This document shows, piece after piece, positions 50,707 through 62,349 of a DNA stretch of 64,000 nucleotides (positions within the stretch are counted from its first letter, which is position 1; each line of letters starts with the position of its first letter). The DNA is taken from the NCBI RefSeq assembly GCF_024437735.1, contig NZ_JANFQO010000002.1, forward strand, positions 186,001 through 250,000, in the 5' to 3' direction. The notes below the pieces were generated by a model. The model did no database searches, was not told the DNA's origin, and saw only the letters and a list, made by a program, of their open reading frames with translations. This DNA comes from Tahibacter harae (lineage in GTDB: Bacteria; Pseudomonadota; Gammaproteobacteria; Xanthomonadales; Rhodanobacteraceae). Made by a program: the position numbers and the translations under genes.

Positions 50707-53700
50707 CAGATTTCTCCCGCTTCGGTGACCACCGCGGCGGCGCGCAGGCGGCTCATGTCCGCGGCGATCTGCTGCGAGTCCTCGCGCTCGACGATCAGCG
50801 CGGCCAGCGCGGCGACCGTGGAATGCTCGAACAGGGCCTTGAGCGAAAGTTCCTGCGTGCCCTGTGGAATGCGGCTGCGGATGGTCGCAAGCAGGCGCGT
50901 TATCAGCAGCGAATCGCCGCCGAGGTCGAAGAAGCTGTCATTGATGCCGACCTGCTCCAGACCGAGCAGTTCCTGCCAGATCTCCGCCAGTACGGTTTCC
51001 GTCGGCGTGCGCGGTGCGGCATAGGCCGCGGCGAGCTGCGGCCGTGCCTGGGCCGGGCCGGCCGCGCGCGCCGCGGGCGCGGCCGGCGGCTGGTACGCCA
51101 GCAAGGCTTCGGGGCTGCGCGTGGCGATCAGCCACTGCGCCAGCGGATGCGCCAGCGCGCGGCTGAAGGCCTGCACGCCTTCGGCGTTGCTGATGGCCGA
51201 CTGCAGGTACTGCTCGCGCTGGGCGCGCAGGTAGTCGGGGATGTCGGTATCGGCGGCGAGGCCAGCTTCCTTCCAGGCGTCCCAGTTCAGGCTGATGTAG
51301 CGCGTTGCGCCCTGCGCATCGCGCTGGGCGGCGTAGGCATCCTGGAAGGCGTTGGCGGCGCAGTAGTCGTACTGGCCGAAGGCGCCGACCAGCGCGTTCA
51401 TGGACGAGCACAGCACGAAGAAGTCCAGCGTTTCGCCGGCCAGCGCCGCGTCCAGTACGACCGTACCGGCGATCTTGGGCCGCGTCACCGTATCGACGAA
51501 GGCGCGCGTCTTGGCCGCGATCACGCCGCCGCCGGCAACGCCAGCCGCGTGGATCACCCCGTGGATCGAACCGAAGCGCTGCCGCGCGGCGGCGACTGCG
51601 ACGGCAAGCTGGCCGGCGTCGGCCACATCGGCCGCGAGCGCCAGCACTTCGCCGCCGTGCGCCTCGATCCGCTGCAGCGCGCGCAGGCGCCGCGCGCCTG
51701 CATCGTCGCGCGCCAGCAGCGCTTCCCACTCGCTGCGCGGCGGCAGCGGCGTGCGGCCCAGCAGCACCAGCCGCGCCTGCACCGTCGCGGCCAGGTGTTC
51801 GGCCAGGGCCAGGCCCATGCCGCCCAGCCCGCCGCTGATCAGGTAGACCCCGCGCGGGCGCAGCAGCGCGGGCACGGCATCGTCTCCGCCCAGGGCCACG
51901 GCCTCGAAACGCCGGCACCAGCGCTGGCTGCCGCGGTAGGCGATCACCACCTCGTCAACCGGCGCCAGCACTTCGCCGGCAACGGTCGCGGCCTGGGCGC
52001 TGCGCGCGGCGGTGCTCGCGGCGACACGCACATCGATGCAGCGGCAGCCGACGGCGGGGAATTCCTGCGCGATCACGCGGCAGACGCCGCTCAGCACCGC
52101 ATGTTCGGGACGGATCACATCGTCCTCGGCGACGCGGGCCAGGCCGCTGCCGAGCAGGCTCAGGCGCAGCGGCTGCGCCGCGGCGGCATCGTTGAGCGCC
52201 TGACACAGGAACAGCACGCTGTACAGGCTGCGCTCCAGCGCGGCGGGCATGAACGGCGCGTCCGCGTCGGCGGCCTGCAGCGCGAAGGCATGCACCACGG
52301 TGTCGACCGTGCGGCCCGCCTGGCGCAGATCGGCGAACAGGCGCTGGTAATGCGCCGGCTCGGCAATGTCGATGGTCGCCTCGTGCGCGCCGCAGGCATA
52401 GGCCCGGCCGGAACGCACGCGCACGACCTGGCCGGCGCGCTCGCCCAGCGCGGCCAGCAGCGCATCGTTGAATTCGCCGTCGTCGGCGAACACCAGGCAG
52501 CAGGCGGTCGGCACTGCGCTGCGGCGCAGTCCGGCCGGCGCCGCCAGGCGCCAGGACGGCATATGGAACCAGTCGCCGGGTTCGCGTCGCGCCAGCGACG
52601 GCGCCGCCGCGGCGCGCGCGCTGCGGTCTTCCTCGATCCAGTAGCGCTGGCCTTCAAACGGGTAAGCCGGCAGCGGCACGCGGCGGCGGCGTTCGCCGGC
52701 GTGATAGGCCTTCCAGTCCAGCGTGGCACCGGCCAGCCACAGCTGGCCCAGCGCCTTGGCGAACAGGCGGTTGTCGTCGCCGGCGTGATCCTGCGCATGG
52801 CGCAGGCTGGCGATTACCGTCGCGCCGGCCGCCGCCGGCTGCTTGCGCAGCAGGCTGCCCAGGGCCAGGCCAGGGCCGGCTTCCAGCAGCACGCGCCGGC
52901 CGGCCGCCGGCTGCGCCAGCAACGTCTGCGCGCCGTCGGCAAAGCGCACGCATTCGCGCAGGTGGCGCAGCCAGTACTCCACGTCGGTCGCCTGCGCCGC
53001 CTCGATGAAGCGGCCGCTCAGGTTCGACACGTACGCCCGCTGCGGCGCCTGCCAGCGCACCTGGTGCAGCACGCTGCGGTATTCCGCCAGCAGCGGTTCC
53101 ATCATCGCCGAGTGGAACGCATGCGAGGTCGCCAGCGGCCGGTGCGTGATGCCCTGTGCCGTCAGCGTCGTGGCCAGTTGCTCGATCGCCTGCAGCGGAC
53201 CCGAAGCCACCACCGACCGCGCGCCGTTCACCGCCGCGAGGCTGCACGGCGTGCCGGCGATCAGCGAACCCAGCGTCGCTTCGTCGCAGTCGGCCGACAG
53301 CATCGCGCCCGGCGCCATCGCCTGCATCAGCTGCGCACGCCGGGCCACCAGGTGCAGCCCTTCCTCCAGCGTGAACACGCCCGCCACGCAGGCCGCCACG
53401 TATTCGCCCAGGCTGTGACCGATCATCGCCTCAGGCTCGAGGCCGTAGCTCAGCAGGCACTGCGCCAGGCTGTATTCCAGGGCGAACAGCGCCGGCTGCG
53501 CCAGGCGCGTCTGGTTCAGCGCCTGCGCCGCCGCAGCACGGTCCGCCCCCGCCGGCGGATACACCGCCGCACGCAGGTCCAGCCCCAGCAACGGCTGCAG
53601 CAGCTCCGCACAGCGGTCGAACTGGCGGCGGAACTCCGCTTCGCTTTCGTACAGCCCCTTGCCCATGTCCAGGTACTGCGACCCCTGGCCCGGGAACAGC

Positions 53701-55322
53701 AGCACCAGCGACACGCCCGCCTCCGATGCCTCGGCCGCGACCGCCTGGCCGCCGTCCTGCTGCAGCTGCGCGATGGCGTCCTGCACCGAATCGGCCACCA
53801 GCGCACGCCGCTGCGCGTGGCGCGTGCGGCCCACCTGCAAGGTGTAGGCGATATCTGCCAGCGTCTGCGTCGCGCCTTCGCCCTGCAGATGCTGCAACAG
53901 GCGCGCACCCGCCGCCTCCAGCGCCGTCGGCGTCTTCGCCGACAGCAGCAGCAGGTGCACCGGCCGCTGCGTCGCCTGCACCGGGCTCTCCGGCGCTTCC
54001 TCCAGCACCACGTGCGCATTCGTGCCGCCGATGCCGAACGAACTCACCCCGGCACGCCGCGGCGTCTCGCCCCGCGGCCACTCGCGCAGCTGCGTGTTGA
54101 CGTAGAACGGGCTCGCCGCGAAGTCGATCTGCGGGTTCGCGTTCGCGTAGTTGATGCTCGGCGGCAGCTGGCGGTGCTTGAGCGCCTCCACCGTCTTGAT
54201 CAGGCCGGCTATGCCGGCGGCGGCGTCCAGGTGGCCTATGTTCGGCTTGACCGAGGTGATCGCGCAGAACTGCCTGCGGCGCGTATAGGTGCGGAACACC
54301 TGGCTCAGCGCATCGATCTCGACCGGGTCGCCCAGCGCGGTGCCGGTGCCGTGGGCTTCCACATAGGAAATCGTATCGGCGGAAACATCCGCGCAGACCA
54401 GGGCCTCGGCGATCACGTCCATCTGGCCGGTCACGCTGGGCGCGGCGAAATTCATCTTGTCGCTGCCGTCGTTGTTGATCGCGCTGCCCTTGATCACGGC
54501 ATGGATGGTGTCGCCGTCGGCGATCGCGTCGGCCAGGCGCTTGAGCAGCACCAGGCCGACGCCGTCGCCGAAGAGCGTGCCGTTGGCGCGCGCATCGAAG
54601 GCGTAGCAGTGGCCGTCGGCGGACAGGATGCCGCCTTCCTGGTGCCGGTAGCCGTGGTTGTACGGGAATATCGCCGAGCCGCCGGCAATGGCCAGGTCGC
54701 AGTCGTATGCCAGCAGCCCGCGGCAGGCCTGGTGCACCGCGACCAGCGAAGTCGAGCAGGCCGTGTTGATGTTGACGCTGGGGCCGGTGAGGTTGAGGCG
54801 GTAGGAAAGATAGGTGCTGAGGAAATCCTTGCCGTTGGCCAGCAGCGCGGCCATGTCGACCGCGTCGCCCAGCGGCTTGTCCTTGCCGGCGAGCTGGTTC
54901 ATCTGCGCCAGCAGGCTGGAAAACGGATAGGTGCTGTTGGAGGCGCCGACATAGACGCCGACGATCTCCTCGCGCGTGGCGCCGTCGGCATAGCCGGCGT
55001 GCTCCAGCACTTCCTGCGCGCAGGTCAGCAGCAGGCGGCGCTGCGGATCCATGTACATGGCTTCGTTCGGCGCGACGCCGAAATAGGCAGCGTCGAAACG
55101 GTCGGCGTCGGCGACGCGGCTGACCATGGGCACGTAGGCCGGGTCGCGCGCGCTGTCGGCGCTGACGCCGGCGTCGAGCAATTCCTGTTCCGACAGGCGG
55201 CGAATCGAACACATGCCGCCGGCGATATTGCGCCAGTAGCCGGCGCTGTCCACCGCGTCCGGATAGCGGCAGGCCATGCCGACGATGGCGAGTTCGTTTT
55301 CGTGTTCCTTCGCGTTGTTCAT
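50706..55322 (-). CDS. PKS module: KS-AT-KR-PCP
   Basis: The 1538-residue monomodular type I PKS starts at ATG 55322. KS (1-430): Cys ~186 in NTACSTSLV, His in EAHGTGTALG and KPNIGHLD, all intact. [10 protein letters not shown] ~636 with SHAFH ~732, indicating malonyl-CoA. KR: GGLGGMG ~1161, Ser in CSSMNALVG, Tyr in YDYCAAN; HAAGVAGGG lacks LDD, so an A-type alcohol is likely. PCP: GGDSLL ~1468. No DH or ER. Unlike its neighbours it has no TubC-type domain at the N-terminus (MNNAKEHENEL, then KS at once), so it joins its upstream partner by another contact. Its C-terminus ends TEAGEI and faces a TubC-bearing partner. It adds a beta-hydroxy two-carbon unit. Confidence 0.95.
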   Translation of the reverse strand: MNNAKEHENELAIVGMACRYPDAVDSAGYWRNIAGGMCSIRRLSEQELLDAGVSADSARDPAYVPMVSRVADADRFDAAYFGVAPNEAMYMDPQRRLLLTCAQEVLEHAGYADGATREEIVGVYVGASNSTYPFSSLLAQMNQLAGKDKPLGDAVDMAALLANGKDFLSTYLSYRLNLTGPSVNINTACSTSLVAVHQACRGLLAYDCDLAIAGGSAIFPYNHGYRHQEGGILSADGHCYAFDARANGTLFGDGVGLVLLKRLADAIADGDTIHAVIKGSAINNDGSDKMNFAAPSVTGQMDVIAEALVCADVSADTISYVEAHGTGTALGDPVEIDALSQVFRTYTRRRQFCAITSVKPNIGHLDAAAGIAGLIKTVEALKHRQLPPSINYANANPQIDFAASPFYVNTQLREWPRGETPRRAGVSSFGIGGTNAHVVLEEAPESPVQATQRPVHLLLLSAKTPTALEAAGARLLQHLQGEGATQTLADIAYTLQVGRTRHAQRRALVADSVQDAIAQLQQDGGQAVAAEASEAGVSLVLLFPGQGSQYLDMGKGLYESEAEFRRQFDRCAELLQPLLGLDLRAAVYPPAGADRAAAAQALNQTRLAQPALFALEYSLAQCLLSYGLEPEAMIGHSLGEYVAACVAGVFTLEEGLHLVARRAQLMQAMAPGAMLSADCDEATLGSLIAGTPCSLAAVNGARSVVASGPLQAIEQLATTLTAQGITHRPLATSHAFHSAMMEPLLAEYRSVLHQVRWQAPQRAYVSNLSGRFIEAAQATDVEYWLRHLRECVRFADGAQTLLAQPAAGRRVLLEAGPGLALGSLLRKQPAAAGATVIASLRHAQDHAGDDNRLFAKALGQLWLAGATLDWKAYHAGERRRRVPLPAYPFEGQRYWIEEDRSARAAAAPSLARREPGDWFHMPSWRLAAPAGLRRSAVPTACCLVFADDGEFNDALLAALGERAGQVVRVRSGRAYACGAHEATIDIAEPAHYQRLFADLRQAGRTVDTVVHAFALQAADADAPFMPAALERSLYSVLFLCQALNDAAAAQPLRLSLLGSGLARVAEDDVIRPEHAVLSGVCRVIAQEFPAVGCRCIDVRVAASTAARSAQAATVAGEVLAPVDEVVIAYRGSQRWCRRFEAVALGGDDAVPALLRPRGVYLISGGLGGMGLALAEHLAATVQARLVLLGRTPLPPRSEWEALLARDDAGARRLRALQRIEAHGGEVLALAADVADAGQLAVAVAAARQRFGSIHGVIHAAGVAGGGVIAAKTRAFVDTVTRPKIAGTVVLDAALAGETLDFFVLCSSMNALVGAFGQYDYCAANAFQDAYAAQRDAQGATRYISLNWDAWKEAGLAADTDIPDYLRAQREQYLQSAISNAEGVQAFSRALAHPLAQWLIATRSPEALLAYQPPAAPAARAAGPAQARPQLAAAYAAPRTPTETVLAEIWQELLGLEQVGINDSFFDLGGDSLLITRLLATIRSRIPQGTQELSLKALFEHSTVAALAALIVEREDSQQIAADMSRLRAAAVVTEAGEI
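52636..54235 (-). repeat. 1.6-kb near-identical PKS tract, copy 2
   Basis: Partner of 41471-43070; same strand, constant offset 11165, about 99% identical by hand count, no gaps. It covers residues ~363-896 of this PKS (KS end, linker, AT). Confidence 0.93.
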
Positions 55323-55401
55323 GCTCGACTCGTGAATTCGTGGTCAGCGCGGCGCGCTGCGTGGGGTTCGGTGCGGCGGCCGGCGGCCGCGGAGCAGCGG
55401 T

Positions 55402-58400
55402 TCAGGCGGATTCCTCCGCCGCCGCGCGGCTGCGTCCGCGGCGCCGCTCCATGCGTTTGCTGACGATGCCGGCGGCGACGGCCGCGCCGTCGTCCTTGTC
55501 CAGGAAGCGCGCCAGCTCCTCGATTGCCGGGTACTGGAACAGGCTGGCCACGGCCACGCCGCTGTTCACACTGGAACGGATGGCTTTGTGTACCTGTACC
55601 AGCATGACCGAGTCGCCGCCCAGCTCGAAGAAGTTGTCGCGTATGCCGATCTGTTCTATGCCCAGCACGTCCTGCCAGATCGCCGCCAGGCGCTGTTCGG
55701 TCGCGCTGCGCGGCGCGACGAAGCTGCTCTGCACCGCCGGGCGCGCATGCAGGCTGCGTGTGCGCGGCGCCTGCGGCGCGGGGTGCAGCCACTGCGCGAT
55801 GCGCGCCTGCAGCGCGGTGGTGGAGTTGACCAGCTGGGCCTCGCGTCCCAGGCGCAGGGCGAGGTCGAAGGCCTCTACGCCTTCGGCCTCGGACATGCCG
55901 GCGCGTTCGGCCGTGGCGTCGCTGCGCGCGCCGAACAGCCAGCCGTCCCAGTTCACCGCCAGCCAGCGCGGCTCGCCGGCGTTGTGGCAGGCCTGGGCGA
56001 CGGCATCCAGATAGCTGTTGGCCGCGGCATAGGCACCGAAGCCCAGGCCGCCCAGCACCGCCGACAGCGAGGACATCAGCAGGCAGAAGTCGTAGTCGCG
56101 CGTGGCGAGCAGCTGCTGCAGCACCCGCGTTCCGTCGACCTTGGCGCGGAAATGCGCGGCGCCGTCGGCCGGCATGATGGCATCGACCGGCTGCAGCGAA
56201 TCGTGCACCTTGCCGGCAGCGTGGATCACGCCGGCAATGGGCCCGAGTGCGCTTTCGGCCTGCGCGAAGGCAGCCTGCATCTGCGCCGCGTCGGCGACAT
56301 CGGCGCTGCAGACCAGCACCTTGCAGCCGCTGTCGCGGATTCCGCGCAGACGCTGCACGCGCGCGAAGGTGCCGGCATCCAGCGCAGCGGCGTCGGCCGT
56401 GTCCCACTGCGACGGCGGCAGGAAAGCGCTGCGCGTGATCAGCAGCAGGCCGGCGGCGCCCTGCCCGGCCAGGTGTCCGGCCAGCAGCAGGCCGATGTTG
56501 CCCAGGCCGCCGGTGATGACGTAGACGCCGTCCGGACGGATGCGCAGGGCCGCCGCGTCCGCCTGCGGCCGGCGCGGCTGGTAATCCAGGCCCCAGCGCC
56601 GGGCACCGCGCAGTGCCAGTTGCAGCGGACGCGCCTCGCTGCAGGCCTCGGCCAGCAGCTGGGCCGCAAGGCGCTCGCCGTCCGCGGCGCGCGCACCGGC
56701 ATCGATGTGGCGCAGGCGGACCTGCGGCAGTTCCTGCGGAATCACCTTGGCCAGGCCCAGGCTGGTCGCCGCGGCCGCATCGACGGCTTCATCGCCGCTG
56801 GCACTGACCGCCTCGCGCGTGACCAGGTCAATCGCGATCGGCACCTCGGCGCAAACCGCGGCAAGCTGGCGCGCGAGGAACAGCAGGCTGTACAGGCCTT
56901 GCGCCTGCCTCTGTGCAAACCGCTCCGGCATGTCGCCGGTCACAGGCTCCAGGCTGCCCAGGTGCAGCACCTGCAGCGGACGCGGTCCCTCGGCGGCAAC
57001 GGCGGCGGCAAGCGCGGCGTAGTCGGCTTCGCTGGCCGGATCCAGCGCGAAGCAGCGCGCGGCAATGTGGCGGAAAGCAGCGGCGGGCGTGACGGCGATC
57101 ACCTCGCGGCCCTGGGCCCGCAAGTGCGCGCAGAGCGCCGCGCCCAGCCCCTGGGCGTCGCCGAACACCAGCCACAGCCGGCGGTCGTCCGCGCTGTGCG
57201 CGGGCGGCGCCGGCAGCGGCGGCAGCGGCTGCCAGACCGGCGCGTGGAACCAGTCGCGCGGCGCGGCGACCCGGCCGCTCTGCAGCGGCGCGGCCAGCAC
57301 GTCGCTGGCGCGTTCGATCCAGAAGCGCTGGCGCTGGAACGGATACGTCGGCAGCGGCACGCGGCGGCGCGTGCCGTCGCCGTGCAGCGCGGCCCAGTCC
57401 AGGCCGACGCCGGCCAGCCACAACTGGCCCAGCGCCTTGCACAGGGTGTGCGTGTCGCTCTGCGTCTCCTGCGCATGGCGCAGCGTGGTCACCACGCTGC
57501 GCGGCGCGATCGCCGCGTGCTTGCGCAGCAGGCCGGCCAGGGTCGGGCCCGGGCCGATCTCCAGATAGACGCGGTTGCCGCGCAGCCGGACCGTATCGGC
57601 GGCCAGGCAGTCCACGCCGGCGGCGAAACGCACCGTGCCGCGCATATGCCGCACCCAGTAGTCCGGATCGACTGCGTCCTCGGCACGGATGTAGTCGCCG
57701 CTGACATTGGACAGATAAGGCCGCGCCGGTGCGGAAAGGACGATACCGTCGAAGATGCCGCGGAAAGCGCCGGCCACTTCGTCCATCAGCGACGAATGGA
57801 AAGCCTGCGCCGTGTGCACCGCGCGCGCGGCGATGCCGCGCTGCTGCAGCTGCGCGGCCAGCGCCTCGATGGCGCCGGCGGGGCCCGAGGCAACGCAATC
57901 GCGCGCGCTGTTGACCGCGGCCAGGCAGCAGCCGCCCGCGGCCAGCAACGGCGCGGCCTCCTGCTCGCCCAGGCTGATCGCCAGCATGCGGCCGGCCGGA
58001 GCCTGCTGCATCAGGCGGCCGCGGCGGGCGACCACGCGCAGCGCGTCGTCGAGGCTGAACACGCCCGCCACGCAGGCGGCGACGTATTCGCCCAGGCTGT
58101 GGCCGATCATCGCCGCGGGTTCCACGCCGCGCGCCAGCAGCAGCGTGGCCAGCGCGTATTCGAGTACGAACAGCGCCGGCTGGGCGATGTCGGTGCGGGC
58201 GAGCTGCGCCTGGGCCGCGGCACGCGCGGCTTCGTCGTCGGCGGGCAGCAGCACCGCGCGCAGGTCCAGCGCGAACTCGGCCTGCAGCAACGCCGCGCAG
58301 TGGTCGACCACGGCGGCGAAGCCGGGCTCGCTGCGATACAGGTCCTGCCCCATGCCCAGGTACTGCGCGCCCTGGCCGGTGAACAGAAACACGACCGAAG

Positions 58401-61400
58401 CGCTTTCCCCCTCGGCACAGTGCGCCTGCAAGGCAGGAGCGCCCTGCTCCAGCGCAGCCAGCGCTTCAGCCGCGGATGCGGCGACCACGGCGCGGCGGAA
58501 CGGATGCGCGCTGCGGCCGCGCTGCAAGGTATAGGCGACATCGGCCAGCGCCGCGGCGCCGGGCTGCCGCAGGTAGTCGCGCAGGTTGGCCGCAGCCTGT
58601 TCCAGCGCGGCTTCGCTCTTGGCCGAGAGCAGCAGCAGCTGGCTTCCGCGCGGCGAATCCGCCGCCGCCGCCGCGGGCGCCTGTTCCAGCACCACGTGCG
58701 CATTCGTGCCGCCGATGCCGAACGAACTCACGCCGGCGCGGCGCGGACCGTCCACCGCCGGCCAGTCGCGCAGCGCGGCATTGACGTAGAACGGGCTCTG
58801 TTCGAAATCGATCTTCGGATTCGGCGTATGGAAATTGATGCTCGGCGGCAGCTGCGCGTGCTTGAGCGCGAGCACGGCCTTGATCAACCCGGCCACGCCG
58901 GCGGCGGCGTCGAGATGGCCGATGTTGGGCTTGAGCGAACCCAGGCCGATCGAATTGCGCGGCGCGCCGGCAAAGGCGCGCGTCAGCGCCTTGATCTCGA
59001 TGGGGTCGCCCAGCTCGGTCGCCGTGCCGTGTGTCTCTATGTACTGGATGGAATCGGCGCTGACCCCGGCGTTGCGCTGCGCGTCGCGGATGACCTGGGC
59101 CTGACCTGGCACGCTGGGCGCGGTATAGCCGACCTTGCCCGCGCCGTCGTTGTTGACCGCCGAACCCTTGATAACGGCATGGATGGTGTCGCCGTCGGCG
59201 AGCGCGCGCTGCAGGCGCTTGAGCACGACCAGGCCGGCGCCGCTGCCGGCGCGCGTGCCGCGGGCGGCGGCATCGAAGGTGCGGCAGTGGCCGTCCGGCG
59301 AGGCGATGCTGCCTTCCTGGAACAGATAGCCGTTCGGCCCGAGCTGGGCGATGGCGGCGCCGCCGGCCAGGGCCAGCTCGCATTCGTTGTTGCGCAAGCT
59401 GGTGCAGGCCTGGTGTACGGCCACCAGCGAGGTCGAGCAGGCGGTGCCGACGTTGATGCTGGGTCCGCCGAGATTGAGTCGGTAGGACAGGCGCGTGGCG
59501 GCGTAGTCGGGCCGGTTGCCGTACAGCGCGGCCAGCCGGCGCGGCTCGATCAGCGCCGGCTGCGGCAGCAGATGTTCAAACAGGTAGCGGCTCTCGCCCA
59601 CGCCGACATAGACGGCGACCGCGCGGCGCTCGGCTTCGTCGCCGTAGCCGGCATGTTCCAGCGCTTCCACCGCGCATTCGAACAGCAGGCGCTGCTGCGG
59701 ATCCATGACTTCGGCTTCGCGCGGGGTGAAGCCGAAATAGGCGGCATCGAAGTCGGTCAGGCCCGGCAGCACCACGCCCGATTTGACGTAGGCCGGATCC
59801 TGCAGCAGCGCTTCGCCGACGCCGGCCTTGCGCAGTTCGTCGTCGGAGAACACGGTCAGCGACTCGACGCCGTCGCGGAGGTTGCCCCAGAACGCATCGA
59901 CGCCGGCCGCATCCGGGAAGCGCCCGGCCATGCCGATCACGGCGATGGCGTCGTTCTGGGCGGCGGCGCGGTCCGCGTCAGCTTCCGGCGCCGCCGGTTC
60001 CGCGTCGCCCGCGCGCAGGAAGCGCGCGAGATCGGCGATGGTTGGATAGGTGAAGATATCGGTGACCGACACCTCCTGGCCGAGCCGGGCCGCGATCTCC
60101 TGCTGCAACAGGATGCTGTGCAGCGAACTGCCGCCGACGTCGAAGAAATTGTCGTGAATGCCGACCTGGGGCAGCGACAGCACGCCGCACCAGATTTCGC
60201 ACAGCTGCGCTTCCAGCGCATGCGCCGGCGCCGTGTAGGCTGGTTTCGCCGCCGCGGCGGCCACCGCCGGCGCAGGCAATTCGCCGGCGCGGATACGGCC
60301 ATCCGCATCGCGCGGCAGTGCGGGCAGGACGACCAGCGCCCGCGGCAGCAGGTAATCGGGAATGCGTGTCTTGAGGTGTTCGCGGCAGCGCGCGGCCAGG
60401 GCGGCGCTGTCGTCCGTCGTCGCGGCCACGTAGGCGACGAGGGCCTGGGCCTGCGGCGTTTCCACCCCGGCACGTACTGTCACATGCGCATCGCCGACGC
60501 CGTCGACTTCGCCCAGCGCCGCGGCGATACGCGCGGTATCCACGGCCATGCCGTTGAGGCGCGGCCAGGCGTCGGCGGCGAAGGTCTCGATGGCGCCGGT
60601 GCGGCGCAGGCGGCCGTGCAGGCCGCTTTCGCGCAGGCCGTGGCCGCGCAGATCGGCACCGGCAACGGCACCGGCCAGCAGCGCGGACCAGTCTGCCGCC
60701 GCGGCAACCTCGTATAGCACGCCGCTGACCGCGAACGGCTGCAGCCGGCCCTGCTCATCCAGCACGATCCGGCCGCTGGCGCGGCTGTGGGCCAGGATCT
60801 GCGCGCAAGCCGCCGCATCGAGCAGCGGCAGGCTCAGCGCCGCGCGGGTGGGATCGGCGGCGATCTCGCGCAGCAGCGTGGCATAGCCCGCGGCCAGACA
60901 TTCGATGCTCGCCGCGTCGAACAGGCTGCTGGCGAACACCCAGGTCAGATGCAGCCCGTCGCTGCGCTCGGCCGCCATCACGCCAAGGTCGAACTTGGTG
61001 TTCTGCGCGTCGTTGGCCAGTTCCTCGATGGACAGGCCGGGCAGCTCCAGCGCGCCGACTTCGTAATTCTGCAGCGCGAACATCAGCTGGAACAGCGGCG
61101 TGTGGCTGAGGCTGCGCTCCGGGTTCAGCGCCTCGACCAGCAGCTCGAACGGCAGCTGCTGATGCTCGTAGGCGCGCAGCGCAGCAGTGCGGCCCTGGTC
61201 GAGCAGGCGCTCCACGCTCATATCCGCATCCAGGCGCGTGCGCAGGACCAGGGTGTTGATGAAGCAGCCGATGAGGTCTTCGGTCGCGGCGGATACGCGG
61301 CCGGCCACCGGTGTGCCGATGGCGATGTCGCGCTCGCCGCTCCAGCGCGCGACCAGCAACGCGAAGGCGGACTGCAGCAGCATGAACAGGCTGGCATTGC

Positions 61401-62349
61401 GCCGCGCGGCGAGCTGCCGCAGGGCTTCCAGCAGCGGCGCATCCAGCTGCTGGCGCACGACGCCGCCCTCGGCGCTGAGCGCGAGCGGGCGCGGCCGGTC
61501 CAGCGGCAGGCCGTGCAGCACCGGCAGGCCGCGCAGGCAGTCGCGCCAGAATTCGACATCGCGCGCGCTGCGCTCGCCCTTGCAGTGCTCGCGCTGCCAC
61601 ACGGCGAAGTCGGCGTACTGGATCGGCAGCGGCGCCAGCGGGTTGTCGCGGTGGGCGCTGAACGCCTGGTACAGCGCGATGAATTCCTTCACCAGCACGC
61701 CCAGCGACCAGCCGTCGGCGGCGATATGGTGCAGGGTCAGCAGCAGTATGTGGTGGTCGGCTGCCAGCCGCAGCAGCGTGGCACGCAGCATGCGGTCCGC
61801 GGCCAGGTCGAAGGGCTGCGTCGCCTCGGCGCGCATGCGCCGGGCGATCTCGGCATCCGCATCGGCATGCGCGGACAGATCGGCGTCTTCCAGCGCCACC
61901 GGCCCGGCCGGCTGTATCACCTGCACGCCGCCGGCGGCGGACTTGCGGTAGGTGGTGCGCAGGATGGCGTGGCGCTGCACGATGTTATCCAGCGTGCGCT
62001 GCAGCGCCGCGGCGTCCAGGCGGCCGCGCAGACGCAGCGCCATCGGCATGTTGTAGCTGGCCGCCGCGCTCTGGAAATGGTCCAGGAACCACAGGCGCTG
62101 CTGCGCGAAGGAAAGGACATAGTCCTGCGCCGGCGGCGCCGGTGCGATCTCCAGCGTGCCGGCCGCCGCCGGCGCCGCGGCGCTGAGCAGCGCGATCAGG
62201 CCGTCCTTGTGCGCGCGGATCTGCGCGGCGATATCCGCCGTGATCGCGCCGGGTTCGCTGCGCGTGCGCAGCTTTCCTTCTTCCACGTAGACATGGATGC
62301 CGCGGGCGGCAAGAGCGAGCAGAAGTTCTTTTTGCGAGGACATCACCAT
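55402..62349 (-). CDS. Hybrid NRPS-PKS: C-(vestigial A)-PCP-KS-AT-KR-PCP
   Basis: The 2315-residue protein starts at ATG 62349 (AGGAAG seven bases upstream; another ATG at 62343 shares a base with the previous stop). TubC-type docking domain (1-55); C (from ~85, HHIAADGWS ~208); a shortened A remnant (~530-690) without A1-A7 or the A10 Lys; PCP (GGSSL ~740); KS (from ~805, Cys ~971 in GTACSTS); AT (GHSLGEYV ~1414; QAFH ~1516, malonyl-like); KR (GGLGNIG ~1948; [27 protein letters not shown] keeps the last Asp of LDD, suggesting B-type); PCP (GGDSV ~2246). The C-terminus is basic then ends AAEESA, unlike proteins facing TubC partners. A 79-bp gap follows. The NRPS half cannot activate its own amino acid. 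Confidence 0.94.
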   Translation of the reverse strand: MVMSSQKELLLALAARGIHVYVEEGKLRTRSEPGAITADIAAQIRAHKDGLIALLSAAAPAAAGTLEIAPAPPAQDYVLSFAQQRLWFLDHFQSAAASYNMPMALRLRGRLDAAALQRTLDNIVQRHAILRTTYRKSAAGGVQVIQPAGPVALEDADLSAHADADAEIARRMRAEATQPFDLAADRMLRATLLRLAADHHILLLTLHHIAADGWSLGVLVKEFIALYQAFSAHRDNPLAPLPIQYADFAVWQREHCKGERSARDVEFWRDCLRGLPVLHGLPLDRPRPLALSAEGGVVRQQLDAPLLEALRQLAARRNASLFMLLQSAFALLVARWSGERDIAIGTPVAGRVSAATEDLIGCFINTLVLRTRLDADMSVERLLDQGRTAALRAYEHQQLPFELLVEALNPERSLSHTPLFQLMFALQNYEVGALELPGLSIEELANDAQNTKFDLGVMAAERSDGLHLTWVFASSLFDAASIECLAAGYATLLREIAADPTRAALSLPLLDAAACAQILAHSRASGRIVLDEQGRLQPFAVSGVLYEVAAAADWSALLAGAVAGADLRGHGLRESGLHGRLRRTGAIETFAADAWPRLNGMAVDTARIAAALGEVDGVGDAHVTVRAGVETPQAQALVAYVAATTDDSAALAARCREHLKTRIPDYLLPRALVVLPALPRDADGRIRAGELPAPAVAAAAAKPAYTAPAHALEAQLCEIWCGVLSLPQVGIHDNFFDVGGSSLHSILLQQEIAARLGQEVSVTDIFTYPTIADLARFLRAGDAEPAAPEADADRAAAQNDAIAVIGMAGRFPDAAGVDAFWGNLRDGVESLTVFSDDELRKAGVGEALLQDPAYVKSGVVLPGLTDFDAAYFGFTPREAEVMDPQQRLLFECAVEALEHAGYGDEAERRAVAVYVGVGESRYLFEHLLPQPALIEPRRLAALYGNRPDYAATRLSYRLNLGGPSINVGTACSTSLVAVHQACTSLRNNECELALAGGAAIAQLGPNGYLFQEGSIASPDGHCRTFDAAARGTRAGSGAGLVVLKRLQRALADGDTIHAVIKGSAVNNDGAGKVGYTAPSVPGQAQVIRDAQRNAGVSADSIQYIETHGTATELGDPIEIKALTRAFAGAPRNSIGLGSLKPNIGHLDAAAGVAGLIKAVLALKHAQLPPSINFHTPNPKIDFEQSPFYVNAALRDWPAVDGPRRAGVSSFGIGGTNAHVVLEQAPAAAAADSPRGSQLLLLSAKSEAALEQAAANLRDYLRQPGAAALADVAYTLQRGRSAHPFRRAVVAASAAEALAALEQGAPALQAHCAEGESASVVFLFTGQGAQYLGMGQDLYRSEPGFAAVVDHCAALLQAEFALDLRAVLLPADDEAARAAAQAQLARTDIAQPALFVLEYALATLLLARGVEPAAMIGHSLGEYVAACVAGVFSLDDALRVVARRGRLMQQAPAGRMLAISLGEQEAAPLLAAGGCCLAAVNSARDCVASGPAGAIEALAAQLQQRGIAARAVHTAQAFHSSLMDEVAGAFRGIFDGIVLSAPARPYLSNVSGDYIRAEDAVDPDYWVRHMRGTVRFAAGVDCLAADTVRLRGNRVYLEIGPGPTLAGLLRKHAAIAPRSVVTTLRHAQETQSDTHTLCKALGQLWLAGVGLDWAALHGDGTRRRVPLPTYPFQRQRFWIERASDVLAAPLQSGRVAAPRDWFHAPVWQPLPPLPAPPAHSADDRRLWLVFGDAQGLGAALCAHLRAQGREVIAVTPAAAFRHIAARCFALDPASEADYAALAAAVAAEGPRPLQVLHLGSLEPVTGDMPERFAQRQAQGLYSLLFLARQLAAVCAEVPIAIDLVTREAVSASGDEAVDAAAATSLGLAKVIPQELPQVRLRHIDAGARAADGERLAAQLLAEACSEARPLQLALRGARRWGLDYQPRRPQADAAALRIRPDGVYVITGGLGNIGLLLAGHLAGQGAAGLLLITRSAFLPPSQWDTADAAALDAGTFARVQRLRGIRDSGCKVLVCSADVADAAQMQAAFAQAESALGPIAGVIHAAGKVHDSLQPVDAIMPADGAAHFRAKVDGTRVLQQLLATRDYDFCLLMSSLSAVLGGLGFGAYAAANSYLDAVAQACHNAGEPRWLAVNWDGWLFGARSDATAERAGMSEAEGVEAFDLALRLGREAQLVNSTTALQARIAQWLHPAPQAPRTRSLHARPAVQSSFVAPRSATEQRLAAIWQDVLGIEQIGIRDNFFELGGDSVMLVQVHKAIRSSVNSGVAVASLFQYPAIEELARFLDKDDGAAVAAGIVSKRMERRRGRSRAAAEESA
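60290..60765 (-). other. Vestigial adenylation domain, core deleted
   Basis: Between the C domain and the PCP only ~160 residues remain where sibling A domains have ~530. They begin at a piece like A-domain GxLxPxGVxGELY ([14 protein letters not shown]). They keep the shape of A8 ([38 protein letters not shown]) and the final subdomain ([31 protein letters not shown]), where the A10 NGKxDRKAL Lys is lost. A3, A4, A5 and A7 are absent. Confidence 0.85.

Noticed and set aside
41471-54235. The two 1.6-kb repeats as a mobile element or IS pair
   Set aside because: They are coding KS-AT sequence in matching frames inside larger PKS genes, with no transposase or inverted ends.
50706-62349. DH or ER domains in the PKS modules
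   Set aside because: Only KR signatures (GGLGxxG, Ser/Tyr active sites) are found between the AT and PCP; no HxxxGxxxxP dehydratase motif or enoyl-reductase motif was seen.
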